Source of the DNA: Sphingomonas lycopersici
GTDB lineage: Bacteria; Pseudomonadota; Alphaproteobacteria; Sphingomonadales; Sphingomonadaceae
Direction: 5' to 3'
Length of the DNA: 64,000 nt
NCBI RefSeq assembly: GCF_026130605.1
Contig: NZ_JANFAU010000001.1
Span: 434,001-498,000, forward strand
Of the stretch, positions 25,525 through 33,991 are shown in pieces (the first letter of the stretch is position 1; each line of letters begins with the position of its first letter). The position numbers and the translations under genes were made by a program. The notes below the pieces were generated by a model, which saw nothing but the letters and a program-made list of their open reading frames with translations, made no database searches and was not told the DNA's origin.

Positions 25525-26911
25525 GCCCGGCCTCGCGCTGTCGATCGCATTGCTCGCCGCCGGCTGCACCGTCGGGCCGGATTATCGCCCCCGCGCCGCC
25601 CCGCCGGCTGCCGAGGGCCGTTTCGTCACCCCGGTCGCCGGGGCCGACGCGGCGGCGGCGCTGCCCGACGATTGGTGGCGGCTCTATCGCGATCCCGTGC
25701 TCGACCGGCTGGTCGCGCGTGCGCTGACCGCCAACACCGATCTGCGCGTCGCCGCCGCCAATCTGGCGCGCGCGCAGGCGGTGTTGAGCGAATATCGCGC
25801 CAATCGCTTGCCGACCACCAATGTCTCGGCCGGCACCAGCTATGGCGACGCGCAACCGGGCATGGCGGCGCGCGATACACCGCAGGGCGCAGTCAACGCG
25901 GGGTTCGCCGCGGCGTGGGAGGTCGATCTGTTCGGCCGGGTGCGCCGCGCGATCGAGGCGGCGCGCGCCGATGCCGATGCGGTGGCCGCGGCGCGCGACG
26001 CGGTGCGGGTGGCGGTCGCCGCCGAAACCGCGCGCTCCTATGTCGATGCCTGCGCTTATGCCGATGCCGCGGCGGTGGCGCGACAGTCCCTCGGCATCGC
26101 CGAGGACAATCTGCGCCTCGTCACGCTCCGCCAGCAGGCCGGATCGGCCGCGCGGCTCAATGTCGAGCAGGCCGCCGCCGACGTCGCCTCTGCCAAAGCG
26201 CAGGTCGCGCCGCTCAATGGCCGGCGCGAGGCGGCGCTGTTCGAGCTTGCCGCGCTGATCGGCGAAACCCCGGCCGGGGTGCCGCACGAGGCGGCGGCGT
26301 GCCAAGCGGCCCCCGCCCCGATCGCGATGCTGCCGATCGGCGACGGTGCCGGGCTGCTGCGTCGTCGCCCCGACCTGCGCGAAGCCGAGCGCCGGCTCGC
26401 CGCCGATAATGCGCGGATCGGAGTGGCGACCGCCGATCTCTATCCGCGGATCAGCCTCGGCGGATCGGCGGGTTTCCTCCACAATCAGGATGTCTCGGGC
26501 GGCCAGTCCTTCTCCTTCTCGTTCGGGCCGTTGCTCTCCTGGTCCTTCCCCAACATCAGCGTCGCGCGCGCGCGCATCCGCCAGGCCAGGGCGCAAGGCG
26601 ACGCGTCGCTCGCCACGTTCGACGGCAAGGTGCTGACCGCGCTCAAGGAGGTCGAACAGGCGCTCGCCGCCTATCGCGCCGAGGGGGTGCGGCGCGCGGC
26701 GCTGCTCGACGGCGTGGGCCGCGCGCAGGCCGCGTTCGACCTAGCCGATGCGCGCTATCGTGCCGGATCGAGCTCATATCTCGATCTGCTGGTCGCGCAG
26801 CGCACGCTGATCGGCGCCCGCGCGACGCTGGCGGATTCGACCCAGAAGCTGGGGTCGACCCGGATCGATCTGTTCAAGGCATTGGGCGGCGGGTGGCAGA
26901 CCGCGCAATGA
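25517..26911 (+). CDS. outer-membrane efflux lipoprotein (OpmD/NodT family)
   Basis: 464 residues. Lipobox AAGCTVGPDYRPR, then the two-repeat OEP fold (WEVDLFGRVRRAIEAARADA; LLRRRPDLREAERRLAADNA; SYLDLLVAQRTLIGARATLA). Forms the trimeric outer-membrane tunnel of the pump encoded upstream. Last gene of the SoxR-linked operon. Confidence 0.92.
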   Translation: MLKPGLALSIALLAAGCTVGPDYRPRAAPPAAEGRFVTPVAGADAAAALPDDWWRLYRDPVLDRLVARALTANTDLRVAAANLARAQAVLSEYRANRLPTTNVSAGTSYGDAQPGMAARDTPQGAVNAGFAAAWEVDLFGRVRRAIEAARADADAVAAARDAVRVAVAAETARSYVDACAYADAAAVARQSLGIAEDNLRLVTLRQQAGSAARLNVEQAAADVASAKAQVAPLNGRREAALFELAALIGETPAGVPHEAAACQAAPAPIAMLPIGDGAGLLRRRPDLREAERRLAADNARIGVATADLYPRISLGGSAGFLHNQDVSGGQSFSFSFGPLLSWSFPNISVARARIRQARAQGDASLATFDGKVLTALKEVEQALAAYRAEGVRRAALLDGVGRAQAAFDLADARYRAGSSSYLDLLVAQRTLIGARATLADSTQKLGSTRIDLFKALGGGWQTAQ

Positions 26912-26995
26912 CAGATCGATCCGGGCCGCGCCGCTGGAGCGATGTCGCGGCAGGCGGAGCCCCCTGCCGACTCGGCAATCGGATCGATGACTGCG

Positions 26996-27245
26996 CTAGA
27001 GGCGCTTCGTTGCCAGCGTCGCGATGAAGGTCGGCAGGAACCGGTCCATCACGAAGCGGGCGACGGGCTGGTCGTGAGAAAGCCGTCGATGCCGAACCCG
27101 GCCTCGATCTGCCCGCCGATCTGGTCGGCGAGGCTGTGGCCGAACACCAATGCCTCCCCGCGCGCGATCTTCGCGGCGCGATATGGCAAACGATGGACGT
27201 GGATAATCCTGTGCCGCCGGCGCGGCAAGCGCGGCGCGATGGAAT
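26996..27245 (-). pseudogene. remnant of class I SAM-dependent methyltransferase (C-terminal part)
   Basis: Within the 500-base space between the efflux operon and 27414, the minus strand encodes two frame fragments that join into a methyltransferase tail. The upstream one reads through [20 protein letters not shown] then [14 protein letters not shown]; the downstream one reads [19 protein letters not shown] to the stop at 26996. Motifs of the form GEP-FGHSLxDQIGGQ and RxxPTFIATRA end many small methyltransferases of this class. The SAM-binding half is missing and the fragments are out of frame, so this is a decayed gene. Boundaries are approximate; family assignment is from memory of the motif. 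Confidence 0.5.
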
Positions 27246-27277
27246 CCGCAATCGCCGGACGGGCAATCGATAGATTC

Positions 27278-27336
27278 GGCGCGATTACAGGACCATGTGC
27301 AGGTCACTCCGCGACTGACGGCGCGATTACCGGTCC
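27278..27336 (+). repeat. two 17-bp imperfect direct repeats
   Basis: GGCGCGATTACAGGACC (27278-27294) recurs as GGCGCGATTACCGGTCC (27320-27336), two mismatches, period 42 bases. It lies between the methyltransferase remnant and the start of the next gene. It may be a duplication scar or regulatory site. Confidence 0.35.
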
Positions 27337-27413
27337 GCGCCGGGGATAGCAAGAAGCGCTGGCCTCGACGCCGCAACGGGAGGATAAACGCAGCGAACCG
27401 AGGGAGAGGATCG

Positions 27414-28127
27414 ATGACCCGCCTGCTCGCGCTGCTCTGCGCCCTGCTCGCCGCGTCGCCCGCCGCCGCCGGCACCCGCGCGACCTATAGTGGCCACGCC
27501 GACCCCAAGGAGCTGGTGGTCGAGATCGCCGACGACGGGGCGGCGGCGCGCGTCTCGGCGCCGGGGCGCGACGATTACGGGCTGATGCTCGGCGATCAAT
27601 TCTATCTGGTGAAGCCGCGCGACGGAAAGCCGCAGGTCGCCCGCGTCGCCGATGTCGCGGCGGCGCTCGATCGGGTGATGCCGCCGATCTTCAAGAATCT
27701 GTTCGGCGCGATGGGCGGCGCGATCAAGGCCAGCCCGCTCGACGCGGTGCGCGGCGGATCGAAAACCGTCGCGGGGGTGCCGGGCGAAATCTGGCTGGTC
27801 AAGGGACTCGACGACGAAAAGCCCGATGCCGCGACCGAGGTGGTCGTTTCGCACGATCCCGCGCTGGCGCCGGTCGGCCGCGCGCTGGCGGCGTTCCTCG
27901 AAAGCGGCATGGTGATGATGCGCCCGCTGATCGGCAACGGCGCGGCGGAAATGGTGCAGCAGAACCGGCAATTGTTCGCGCTGGGGACGCCGATCGCCTC
28001 GGCCGATCGCTTCACGCTCACCAAAATGGAGACCGTCGACGAGCCCGCCGCGCGCTTCGTCCTCCCCGCCCGACCCGCGACGGTCGATGCTTTGGTCGCC
28101 GAGATGAAGGTCACCCCGGCAAAATGA
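27414..28127 (+). CDS. exported protein of unknown function
   Basis: 237 residues. Clear signal peptide (MTRLLALLCALLAASPAAAG), then a soluble domain I do not recognise. Features: YSGHADPKELVVEIADDGAA near the mature N-terminus; a Met/Gly-rich amphipathic part at 90-105 (PPIFKNLFGAMGGAI); no cysteines in the mature protein, no catalytic motif. Probably periplasmic. ATG 27414 has GAGAGGA close upstream. The Hsp70-like gene follows after 95 bases in the same direction; co-expression is possible. Confidence 0.7.
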   Translation: MTRLLALLCALLAASPAAAGTRATYSGHADPKELVVEIADDGAAARVSAPGRDDYGLMLGDQFYLVKPRDGKPQVARVADVAAALDRVMPPIFKNLFGAMGGAIKASPLDAVRGGSKTVAGVPGEIWLVKGLDDEKPDAATEVVVSHDPALAPVGRALAAFLESGMVMMRPLIGNGAAEMVQQNRQLFALGTPIASADRFTLTKMETVDEPAARFVLPARPATVDALVAEMKVTPAK

Positions 28128-28222
28128 CGCGAGCCGGCGGCGATTGAACTGCCGCGCGCCGCATGCCATAGCCCCGCGCCCTTCGGCCGGGCGGCCGTCC
28201 ACCCAAGCGCCGGGAGCACGAC

Positions 28223-29527
28223 ATGGCAGGCAAAGACACGCCCACCGCGCTCGGGCTCGATTTCGGCACGACCAACACCGTCGTCGCGCTGGCCGACGGC
28301 AATGGCAGCTCGGACCTCGTCGAATTTTCGAGTCCCGGCGGTGGCGCCGACGCGGTGTTCCGCTCCGCCTTATGCTTCTGGGAAGACGAGAAGGGCTGGA
28401 ACGGCATCGCGCATGAGGCAGGGCCATGGGCGATCGAGGAATATCTGCAATCCTCGCTCGACAGCCGCTTCGTCCAATCGTTCAAGAGCGTCGCGGCCAG
28501 CCCGTTGTTCGAGCGCGCGTTGATCTTCAACCGCCCGTTCCGCTTCGAGGATCTCGGGCGATTGTTCCTCCAGAAACTGGTCAAACACGCCGGCGGGCGG
28601 CTCGACCAACGCCCGCGCCGCGTGATCGTCGGGCGCCCGGTCGAATATGCCGGCGCGCGTCCCGACGCCGCGCTCGCCCGGCAGCGCTACGACCTGATGC
28701 TCGAGGCGTTCGGCGTCGAGCTGCACTATGTCTATGAGCCGCTCGGCGCGGCGCACAGCTATGCGACCCGGCTGACCCGCCCGGCGACGATCCTGGTCGC
28801 CGATTTCGGCGGCGGGACGACCGATTTCTCGATCGTGCGCGTCGCGGCGGCGGGCGCCGCGCAACGCTGCGTCCCGCTCGCCTCGGCCGGGGTCGGCATC
28901 GCGGGCGACCGGTTCGACCAGCGCATCGTCAGCCAGCTTATCCTGCCGCTGCTCGGCAAGGGCGGCAGCTATCGCTCGTTCGGCAAGTTGCTCGAAATCC
29001 CCGGCGGCTATTTCGCCGACTTCGCCGACTGGTCGCGGCTCGCGATGATGCGCAACCGCCGCACGCTCGACGAGCTGCGCCGGTTGCAGCGCGACGCGGT
29101 CGATCCCGCGCCGATCGGGCGGATGATCGCGCTGATCGAGCATGAACAGGGCTTCCCGCTGTACGATGCGGTCGGCCGGCTCAAGCGCGAGCTGTCGAGC
29201 GCGCCGCACGCCGAATTCCGCTTCAGCAGCGAGGGCGTGGAGATCGCCGCCGAGGTGCGCCGCGACGCGTTCGAACAATGGATCGCCGCCGATCTGCGCC
29301 GGATCGAGGCGGCGATGGACCAGGCGCTCGCCCGCGCCGCGCTGCCGGCGGACAGGATCGACCGCGTCTTCCTGACCGGCGGTTCGTCGCTGATCCCCGC
29401 GATCCGCGCGATCTTCACCCGCCGCTTCGGCGACGAACGTATCGCCTCCGGCGGCGAGCTGACCTCGATCGCGCACGGCCTCGCGCTGATCGGCGAGGCG
29501 GAGAATCTCGATCAATGGGTGGTGTGA
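28223..29527 (+). CDS. Hsp70-family ATPase, YegD-like
   Basis: 434 residues: the actin-like nucleotide-binding domain only, without the DnaK substrate-binding domain. Phosphate 1 loop GLDFGTTNTVVALADG (11-26), phosphate 2 loop ILVADFGGGTTDFSIVRV near 192-209, and adenosine loop VFLTGGSSLIPAIRAIF near 390. This is the YegD type, a putative chaperone whose clients are unknown. ATG 28223 has GGGAG 8 bases before it. The downstream gene converges. Confidence 0.88.
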   Translation: MAGKDTPTALGLDFGTTNTVVALADGNGSSDLVEFSSPGGGADAVFRSALCFWEDEKGWNGIAHEAGPWAIEEYLQSSLDSRFVQSFKSVAASPLFERALIFNRPFRFEDLGRLFLQKLVKHAGGRLDQRPRRVIVGRPVEYAGARPDAALARQRYDLMLEAFGVELHYVYEPLGAAHSYATRLTRPATILVADFGGGTTDFSIVRVAAAGAAQRCVPLASAGVGIAGDRFDQRIVSQLILPLLGKGGSYRSFGKLLEIPGGYFADFADWSRLAMMRNRRTLDELRRLQRDAVDPAPIGRMIALIEHEQGFPLYDAVGRLKRELSSAPHAEFRFSSEGVEIAAEVRRDAFEQWIAADLRRIEAAMDQALARAALPADRIDRVFLTGGSSLIPAIRAIFTRRFGDERIASGGELTSIAHGLALIGEAENLDQWVV

Positions 29528-29531
29528 CGCC

Positions 29532-30659
29532 TCACGCCCCCCACGCTTCGCGATAGAGCCGCATCAGATTGCCGCCGAGCAGCTTTTCGATGCGTGCCGC
29601 CGGCCAGCCGCGCGCCGCCAGATCGTCCGCGAGCATACGGAACCGCATGTTGCTGTCATAATCGGCGACGATGTTGAAAACGTCAGGCCCCTCGCCCGGC
29701 GCGGCGATGCCCTTGCGCACGCGTTCCTCGTAGAATTTGCGCTGCGCGGCGCGCGCGGCATCATCGATCACGGTCTTGAAGATCATCCCGTCGGTGCCGA
29801 TCGCGATATGGTCCTCGCCGCATACCTGGAGCGCATGCTCGAAATGCCGGAGCAGATCCTCGCGGGTCGGTTTGCTGTTCGCCGCGAGGAACGGCATGTA
29901 ATAGATTCCGAACACCCCGCCCTTGTCGGCAAGCGCCTTCATCTCCGCGTCCGGGATGTTGCGCGGATTGTCGTTGAGCGCGCGACACCCCGAATGGCTG
30001 ATGATCGGCGGACGCTTGGCATGCGCGATCGCTTCCGCGACGGTGCGTTGCCCGCCGTGCGACAGATCGAGCAGGATCCTGTGCGCCTCGATCGCCTCGA
30101 TCGTCCGCCGGCCGAGATCCGAAAGCCCCGCATTGGCGGCCTCCAGCGACCCGTCGCCGGACAGGTTGCGCTTGTTATAGGTAAGCTGGATGATCCGCAC
30201 CCCGAGCCCGTGATAGAGCTCGATCCGGCTGAGATCGGCGCCGATCGCGCTGGTATCCTGAAAGCCGTAGAACAATGCGACCTTGCCCGCCGCCTTGGCG
30301 GCGCGAATGTCCGCTGCGCTGGTCGCGCGGCAGAACATGTCGGTATTGTCGGTGATCGCCTGCTCGAGCGAGGAGATATTGCGCAGCGTCTTCTCGGCGA
30401 CATCGGGATCGTTGCCGACCTCGTTGACGGTGCAATGGATCGCGGTGACCCCCGATTGTTTCAACTCCGCCCAGGCGCGCGGGCTGAACCGCGGGTCGCC
30501 TTCCTTGCCATAGGGATCGGCAAGCCCGCCGAGCCCGTCGATGACGATCGCCTTGTCATAGTCGCGATCGGCATATCGCCCCGGCACCGCGGCCGCGAGG
30601 CGGGAAAGCGCCGGAAGCGCAAGCATGCCGCCCATCAATGCGCGCTTCGACAGATGCAT
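29532..30659 (-). CDS. M19 dipeptidase-like protein with degenerate metal site
   Basis: 375 residues, membrane-dipeptidase (peptidase M19) fold with an exported N-terminus (SKRALMGGMLALPALSRLAA). H201 (LLDLSHGG) and H222 (IISHSGCRALNDNPRNIPD) match two of the zinc ligands of renal dipeptidase. The other three are changed: the DGHxD motif is D41-G-L-G-G, and the bridging Glu (GVEGG) is Q134 (GFQDT). Typical members hydrolyse dipeptides with two zinc ions, so activity here may be lost or altered. ATG 30659 has an excellent GGGAGGAAAA ribosome site. Divergent from alkB. Confidence 0.85.
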   Translation of the reverse strand: MHLSKRALMGGMLALPALSRLAAAVPGRYADRDYDKAIVIDGLGGLADPYGKEGDPRFSPRAWAELKQSGVTAIHCTVNEVGNDPDVAEKTLRNISSLEQAITDNTDMFCRATSAADIRAAKAAGKVALFYGFQDTSAIGADLSRIELYHGLGVRIIQLTYNKRNLSGDGSLEAANAGLSDLGRRTIEAIEAHRILLDLSHGGQRTVAEAIAHAKRPPIISHSGCRALNDNPRNIPDAEMKALADKGGVFGIYYMPFLAANSKPTREDLLRHFEHALQVCGEDHIAIGTDGMIFKTVIDDAARAAQRKFYEERVRKGIAAPGEGPDVFNIVADYDSNMRFRMLADDLAARGWPAARIEKLLGGNLMRLYREAWGA

Positions 30660-30849
30660 GTGACTTTTCCTCCCGTTGAACGCCCGAACGCTAGACCAAT
30701 TGCGGGTTGCGAACATCCGCAAACTATCTCGCGGTTACATCGCAAGAATCGGGGTGGATCGTGCGGCCGCTGGCGGCAGGATCGCGGCATGCCCACATCC
30801 GTCGTCATGACCCCGATGCCGCGCCTTCGTTCGATCGGATCGCCCCACC

Positions 30850-31500
30850 GTGGCTGATCTGTTCGACGCCTTGCCCCCGGTCGAGCCGTCGCGCGTCGCG
30901 ATGGCCGAGGGCGCGATGCTGCTGCGCGGCTTCGCGCTGCCGTTCGAGGCCGAATTGCTCCCCGCGATCGAGGCGATCGCCGCTGCCGCGCCCTTCCGCC
31001 ATCTGGTGACCCCGGGCGGTCATCGCATGTCGGTCGCGACGACCAGTTGCGGCGCGACGGGCTGGGTGACCGATCGATCGGGCTATCGTTACGACGCGTT
31101 CGATCCGGCGACGGGCCGGCGCTGGCCGGCGATGCCCGCATCCTTCGCCGACCTCGCGGCGCAGGCGGCCGCGGCGGCGGGTTATCCGGCTTTCCGCCCC
31201 GACGCCTGCCTGATCAACCTGTATCTGCCCGGCGCGCGGCTGTCGCTCCACCAGGATCGCAACGAGCGCGATTTCGCGCAGCCGATCGTCTCGGTCTCGC
31301 TCGGGCTCCCCGCGGTGTTCCAGTTCGGCGGCGAGCAGCGCGGCGATCCCGCGCAACGCTTCGCGCTGCGCCACGGCGACGTCGCGGTGTGGGGCGGCGC
31401 GGCGCGGCTGCGCTTCCACGGCGTCCTGCCGTTGAAGGACGGCGATCACCCGCGGCTCGGCGGGCGGCGGATCAACCTAACCTTTCGGAAAGCGCGGTGA
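30850..31500 (+). CDS. alkB: AlkB, 2-oxoglutarate/Fe(II)-dependent DNA repair dioxygenase
   Basis: 216 residues, the same length as E. coli AlkB. H134-x-D136 (LSLHQDRNE) and H190 (RFHGVLPL) bind iron; R207-x-N209-x-T-F-R213 (RRINLTFR) binds 2-oxoglutarate. It removes methyl groups from 1-methyladenine and 3-methylcytosine in DNA and RNA by oxidation. Start is GTG 30850. No ada gene is nearby. Its last 24 bases overlap the converging DUF805 gene. Confidence 0.95.
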   Translation: MADLFDALPPVEPSRVAMAEGAMLLRGFALPFEAELLPAIEAIAAAAPFRHLVTPGGHRMSVATTSCGATGWVTDRSGYRYDAFDPATGRRWPAMPASFADLAAQAAAAAGYPAFRPDACLINLYLPGARLSLHQDRNERDFAQPIVSVSLGLPAVFQFGGEQRGDPAQRFALRHGDVAVWGGAARLRFHGVLPLKDGDHPRLGGRRINLTFRKAR

Positions 31501-31791
31501 CGTCGGCGACGTCGCCGCAATGTCGCGCAGCCGCCGCACGGTGACCGCGAGCGTCGGCGGCGCCAGCAAAGCGAAACTCGCCAGCCGGAAGAAATCGGGC
31601 TTCGTCCACGCCGACGATCCGAGGATCAGCCAGTCGAGCGCATAGCCCGCCGCGAGCACCAGTAGCGCGGCCAGCAGGAACCAGTGGAATTCGTCGCGCG
31701 AGGCGCGCCCGGCAAAGCGCGCATAGCGAAAGAACGGCCGCGTCGCATGCGCGACGATCGCCAGCCAGCGCTCCTCCGCTTCGGCGGTCAT
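31477..31791 (-). CDS. DUF805 small membrane protein
   Basis: 104 residues. The DUF805 signature FAGRASRDEFHWF precedes hydrophobic helices (LLAALLVLAAGYALDWLILG; FFRLASFALLAPPTLAVTVR), and RRLRD near the end is also typical. Function unknown. ATG 31791 overlaps the upstream stop as ATGA; a GTG at 31797 is an alternative. Converges on alkB. Confidence 0.75.
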   Translation of the reverse strand: MTAEAEERWLAIVAHATRPFFRYARFAGRASRDEFHWFLLAALLVLAAGYALDWLILGSSAWTKPDFFRLASFALLAPPTLAVTVRRLRDIAATSPTSPRFPKG

Positions 31792-32246
31792 TCGCACGGA
31801 TACCAGCGGCCATCGCTCGCGCGATAGCTGTCGCTGCGCTCGTCGTAATTGCCGTAGCGCGCGACGCAGTAACGCTGGCGTTCGCGCTTTTCCTTGTCCT
31901 TCTTGCCGCTGCTGGTGAGCGCCGCGACCAGCCCGCCGACGACGAGCACCCCGACCGCGCCCGCCACCGCGCCCTTGGCGACATCGTTCTTATGCCGGTC
32001 ATGCTCGCGCCGGGCGCGCTCTTCGTCACGGCGACGGCGCTCGTCGTCGCGCTCGTGGCGCTCGTGGCGGCACCAGCGCGAATCGCGATTCTCGTAGCGG
32101 CTGCAGTCGCGCGACCAGCCGTCGTCGCCCCAGCCGCGCCGATCCTGCGCATAAGCGGCGCCGTCGACGACGATCACGCCCGACAGATAGGCCATTATCG
32201 AAACCGAAAGGCACATCTTGCGGAATCCGGGAACGACCATGTTCAT
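31788..32246 (-). CDS. exported BA14K-like protein
   Basis: 152 residues. Signal peptide (MCLSVSIMAYLSGVIVVDGA), a strongly charged Arg/Glu/Asp/His-rich middle (residues 45-95), a glycine/alanine hydrophobic helix (AKGAVAGAVGVLVVGGLVAA) and a C-terminal RYCVARYGNYDERSDSYRAS then DGRWYPCE, which resembles the repeat of BA14K surface proteins (C-x-R-x-x-S-Y-D-x-x-S-x-x-Y-x-x-x-D-G). ATG 32246 has GGTGAG upstream; alternatives at 32258 and 32240. Overlaps the DUF805 gene by 4 bases, so probably one operon. Confidence 0.6.
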   Translation of the reverse strand: MNMVVPGFRKMCLSVSIMAYLSGVIVVDGAAYAQDRRGWGDDGWSRDCSRYENRDSRWCRHERHERDDERRRRDEERARREHDRHKNDVAKGAVAGAVGVLVVGGLVAALTSSGKKDKEKRERQRYCVARYGNYDERSDSYRASDGRWYPCE

Positions 32247-32358
32247 CGATCTCACCATCCGATGCTGTGAAAGACCCACTCGTCCGCCGGCGCTGTCCCC
32301 CGGCGATCATGAGCAAAGACGGAGCCGGCGATCGATCACCTCAATCGCCGGCAAGTTT

Positions 32359-32405
32359 GATGCGTCCCGCCGCTGGAGTTGTCTGGGGGGGCGGCGGGAC
32401 GCATC
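32359..32405 (-). terminator. hairpin terminator after the outer-membrane protein gene
   Basis: GATGCGTCCCGCCGC (32359-32373) pairs with GCGGCGGGACGCATC (32391-32405), a perfect 15-bp stem with a 17-nt loop, seven bases after the stop of the gene ending at 32412. Only a weak AAACTT follows on the minus strand, so Rho-independent function is likely but not certain. Confidence 0.55.
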
Positions 32406-32411
32406 GGGCAC

Positions 32412-33131
32412 TCAGAACTTCTGCCTGAGGCCAACCAGGAAAGAGGTCGATGTCGCGCGCGGCTTGTAATCGTGATCGAGCGACTTGCCCGCGATATTGG
32501 GCATCGTGCCGTCGATGGTCAGCCCGGTGACCTTCGAATAGCGCGCGCCGACTTCGAGCACGGTCGCCGGCGACACCGCGAAACCGACGCCCGCATCGAG
32601 ATGCCAGCGGAAGCCCCAGTCGCTGCCCTTCATCGTGCTGCCGATCCCCGCGGTCGGCGTCTCGGCGCTGATCCGCGCGAGCCGCGCCGTGGTGCGCGCC
32701 GCGCCGATGCCGCCGCCGACATAAGGCGAGAACCCGCCGCCCATATTGAGGTCGTAATAAGCCGCCACGCCGAGGTTCAGCGTCTTGAGACGCCCGCTCG
32801 CTGCCATCTGCTTGCTGGCGAGCCGATCGAGATTGGCGCCCGCGCTGTCGTAGCCGACGGTGCCTTCGACGCGAAGCCCGCCGAGCTGATAGCCGAGCCC
32901 GATCTCGCCGACGAGGCCGGTCTTGAAATCGGCATCCTTGGGGAAGGTCGACGGCGCGGTGGCGTCCCCGCCCTTCATGTGCAGATCCGCATCGAGCTGC
33001 GGCCCGGCACGGAGCACGGCATAAGTGCCCCCCGCAGCCTGCGCCGCCGCAGCGGTGGGAAGCGCCGCGGCAAAGGCGCAGGCCAGGACGGCGGCCGCGC
33101 CGGTGATGCCGGGAATCGAGCGAGAAAACAT
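32412..33131 (-). CDS. small outer-membrane beta-barrel protein (OmpA/OMP_b-brl type)
   Basis: 239 residues. Signal peptide (ACAFAAALPTAAAAQA), then an 8-strand-like barrel: GGTYAVLRAGPQLDADLHMK, YVGGGIGAARTTARL, VLEVGARYSKVTG, and a terminal Phe in SFLVGLRQKF, the usual outer-membrane assembly signal. It is of the porin/opacity-like barrel class; function unknown. ATG 33131 has an AAGGACA ribosome site; the frame extends upstream without supporting features. Divergent from the sigma factor gene at 33385. Confidence 0.8.
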   Translation of the reverse strand: MFSRSIPGITGAAAVLACAFAAALPTAAAAQAAGGTYAVLRAGPQLDADLHMKGGDATAPSTFPKDADFKTGLVGEIGLGYQLGGLRVEGTVGYDSAGANLDRLASKQMAASGRLKTLNLGVAAYYDLNMGGGFSPYVGGGIGAARTTARLARISAETPTAGIGSTMKGSDWGFRWHLDAGVGFAVSPATVLEVGARYSKVTGLTIDGTMPNIAGKSLDHDYKPRATSTSFLVGLRQKF

Positions 33132-33384
33132 AATCTTGTCCTTGCAATGCGATTGGCGCAGCCCGTTCGTTGCCGGTCTGCGAGGCTTGAGACGGCGCCG
33201 CGACGAAACCACCTCAAAGAAAATTTTGCGTGCCGGCGACCCGGGCGCCGCGGCGCGCAAGCTGGGGTCAAAAAGATGTGAGGCGCGCGCGCGTCCGCTC
33301 CGTCTTTCCTCGAAGCCGTGCGGAATCGACAGCCGCACGGCGGCGCCGTACGGCTGGCTTTGCGAGGGACATCAGCTTGATCCG

Positions 33385-33903
33385 ATGAACGAATCCAATC
33401 TGCTATTGTCCACGTTCATGCAGCGCAGAGCGAGCCTGTTACGCTATTTCGCGGCGCGCGTCGGCGAGGCTGAGGCCGAGGATCTGGTGCAGGAAACCTG
33501 GCTTCGCGTGGCATCCCAGCCCGTCGTCGGCGAGGTCCGCAATCCCGCCGCCTATCTCTATCGGCTGTGCGGCAACGTCATGCTCGATCGGCTGCGACAG
33601 GAGCGCAGCCGCGCCGCGCGCGATGCCGAATGGCGCCGGGTGAACCGCACCCTCGTCGCCAACGGCGAGGAGGTGTGCGAGGACGTGCCCGCCGACAACG
33701 CGCTGATCGCGCGCGATCGGCTGCGCCGCATCCGCGCCGCGCTCGACGATCTGCCCGCGCCGGTGCGGCAGACGTTTCGCCTGCACAAATTCGAGGGGCT
33801 CTCGCACAGCGAGGTCGCCGCCGAGCTCGGCGTTTCGCGCAGCCTCGTCGAGAAACATATGATGCGCGCGCTCAAGCATCTGATCGCGAGGGTCGGGCGA
33901 TGA
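33385..33903 (+). CDS. ECF RNA polymerase sigma factor, FecI-like (cassette 2)
   Basis: 172 residues. Region 2 (EAEAEDLVQETWLRVASQ, PAAYLYRLCGNVMLDRLR) and region 4 (QTFRLHKFEGLSHSEVAAEL, GVSRSLVEKHMMRALKHLI). It pairs with the FecR and STN receptor genes downstream. ATG 33385 is chosen; ATG 33418 (MQRRASLL) is an alternative close to where conserved sequence begins. The 250-base gap upstream to 33131 probably holds promoters; I see no clear motif there. Confidence 0.92.
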   Translation: MNESNLLLSTFMQRRASLLRYFAARVGEAEAEDLVQETWLRVASQPVVGEVRNPAAYLYRLCGNVMLDRLRQERSRAARDAEWRRVNRTLVANGEEVCEDVPADNALIARDRLRRIRAALDDLPAPVRQTFRLHKFEGLSHSEVAAELGVSRSLVEKHMMRALKHLIARVGR

Positions 33904-33991
33904 GCGCGGGCCGTGTCGATTTTCATTGCGGTGGGGGCCGCCGGGCTTCGTCATCGGGGCTGGCTGGGTCGTCCTTCGGAAAGCAACTATC

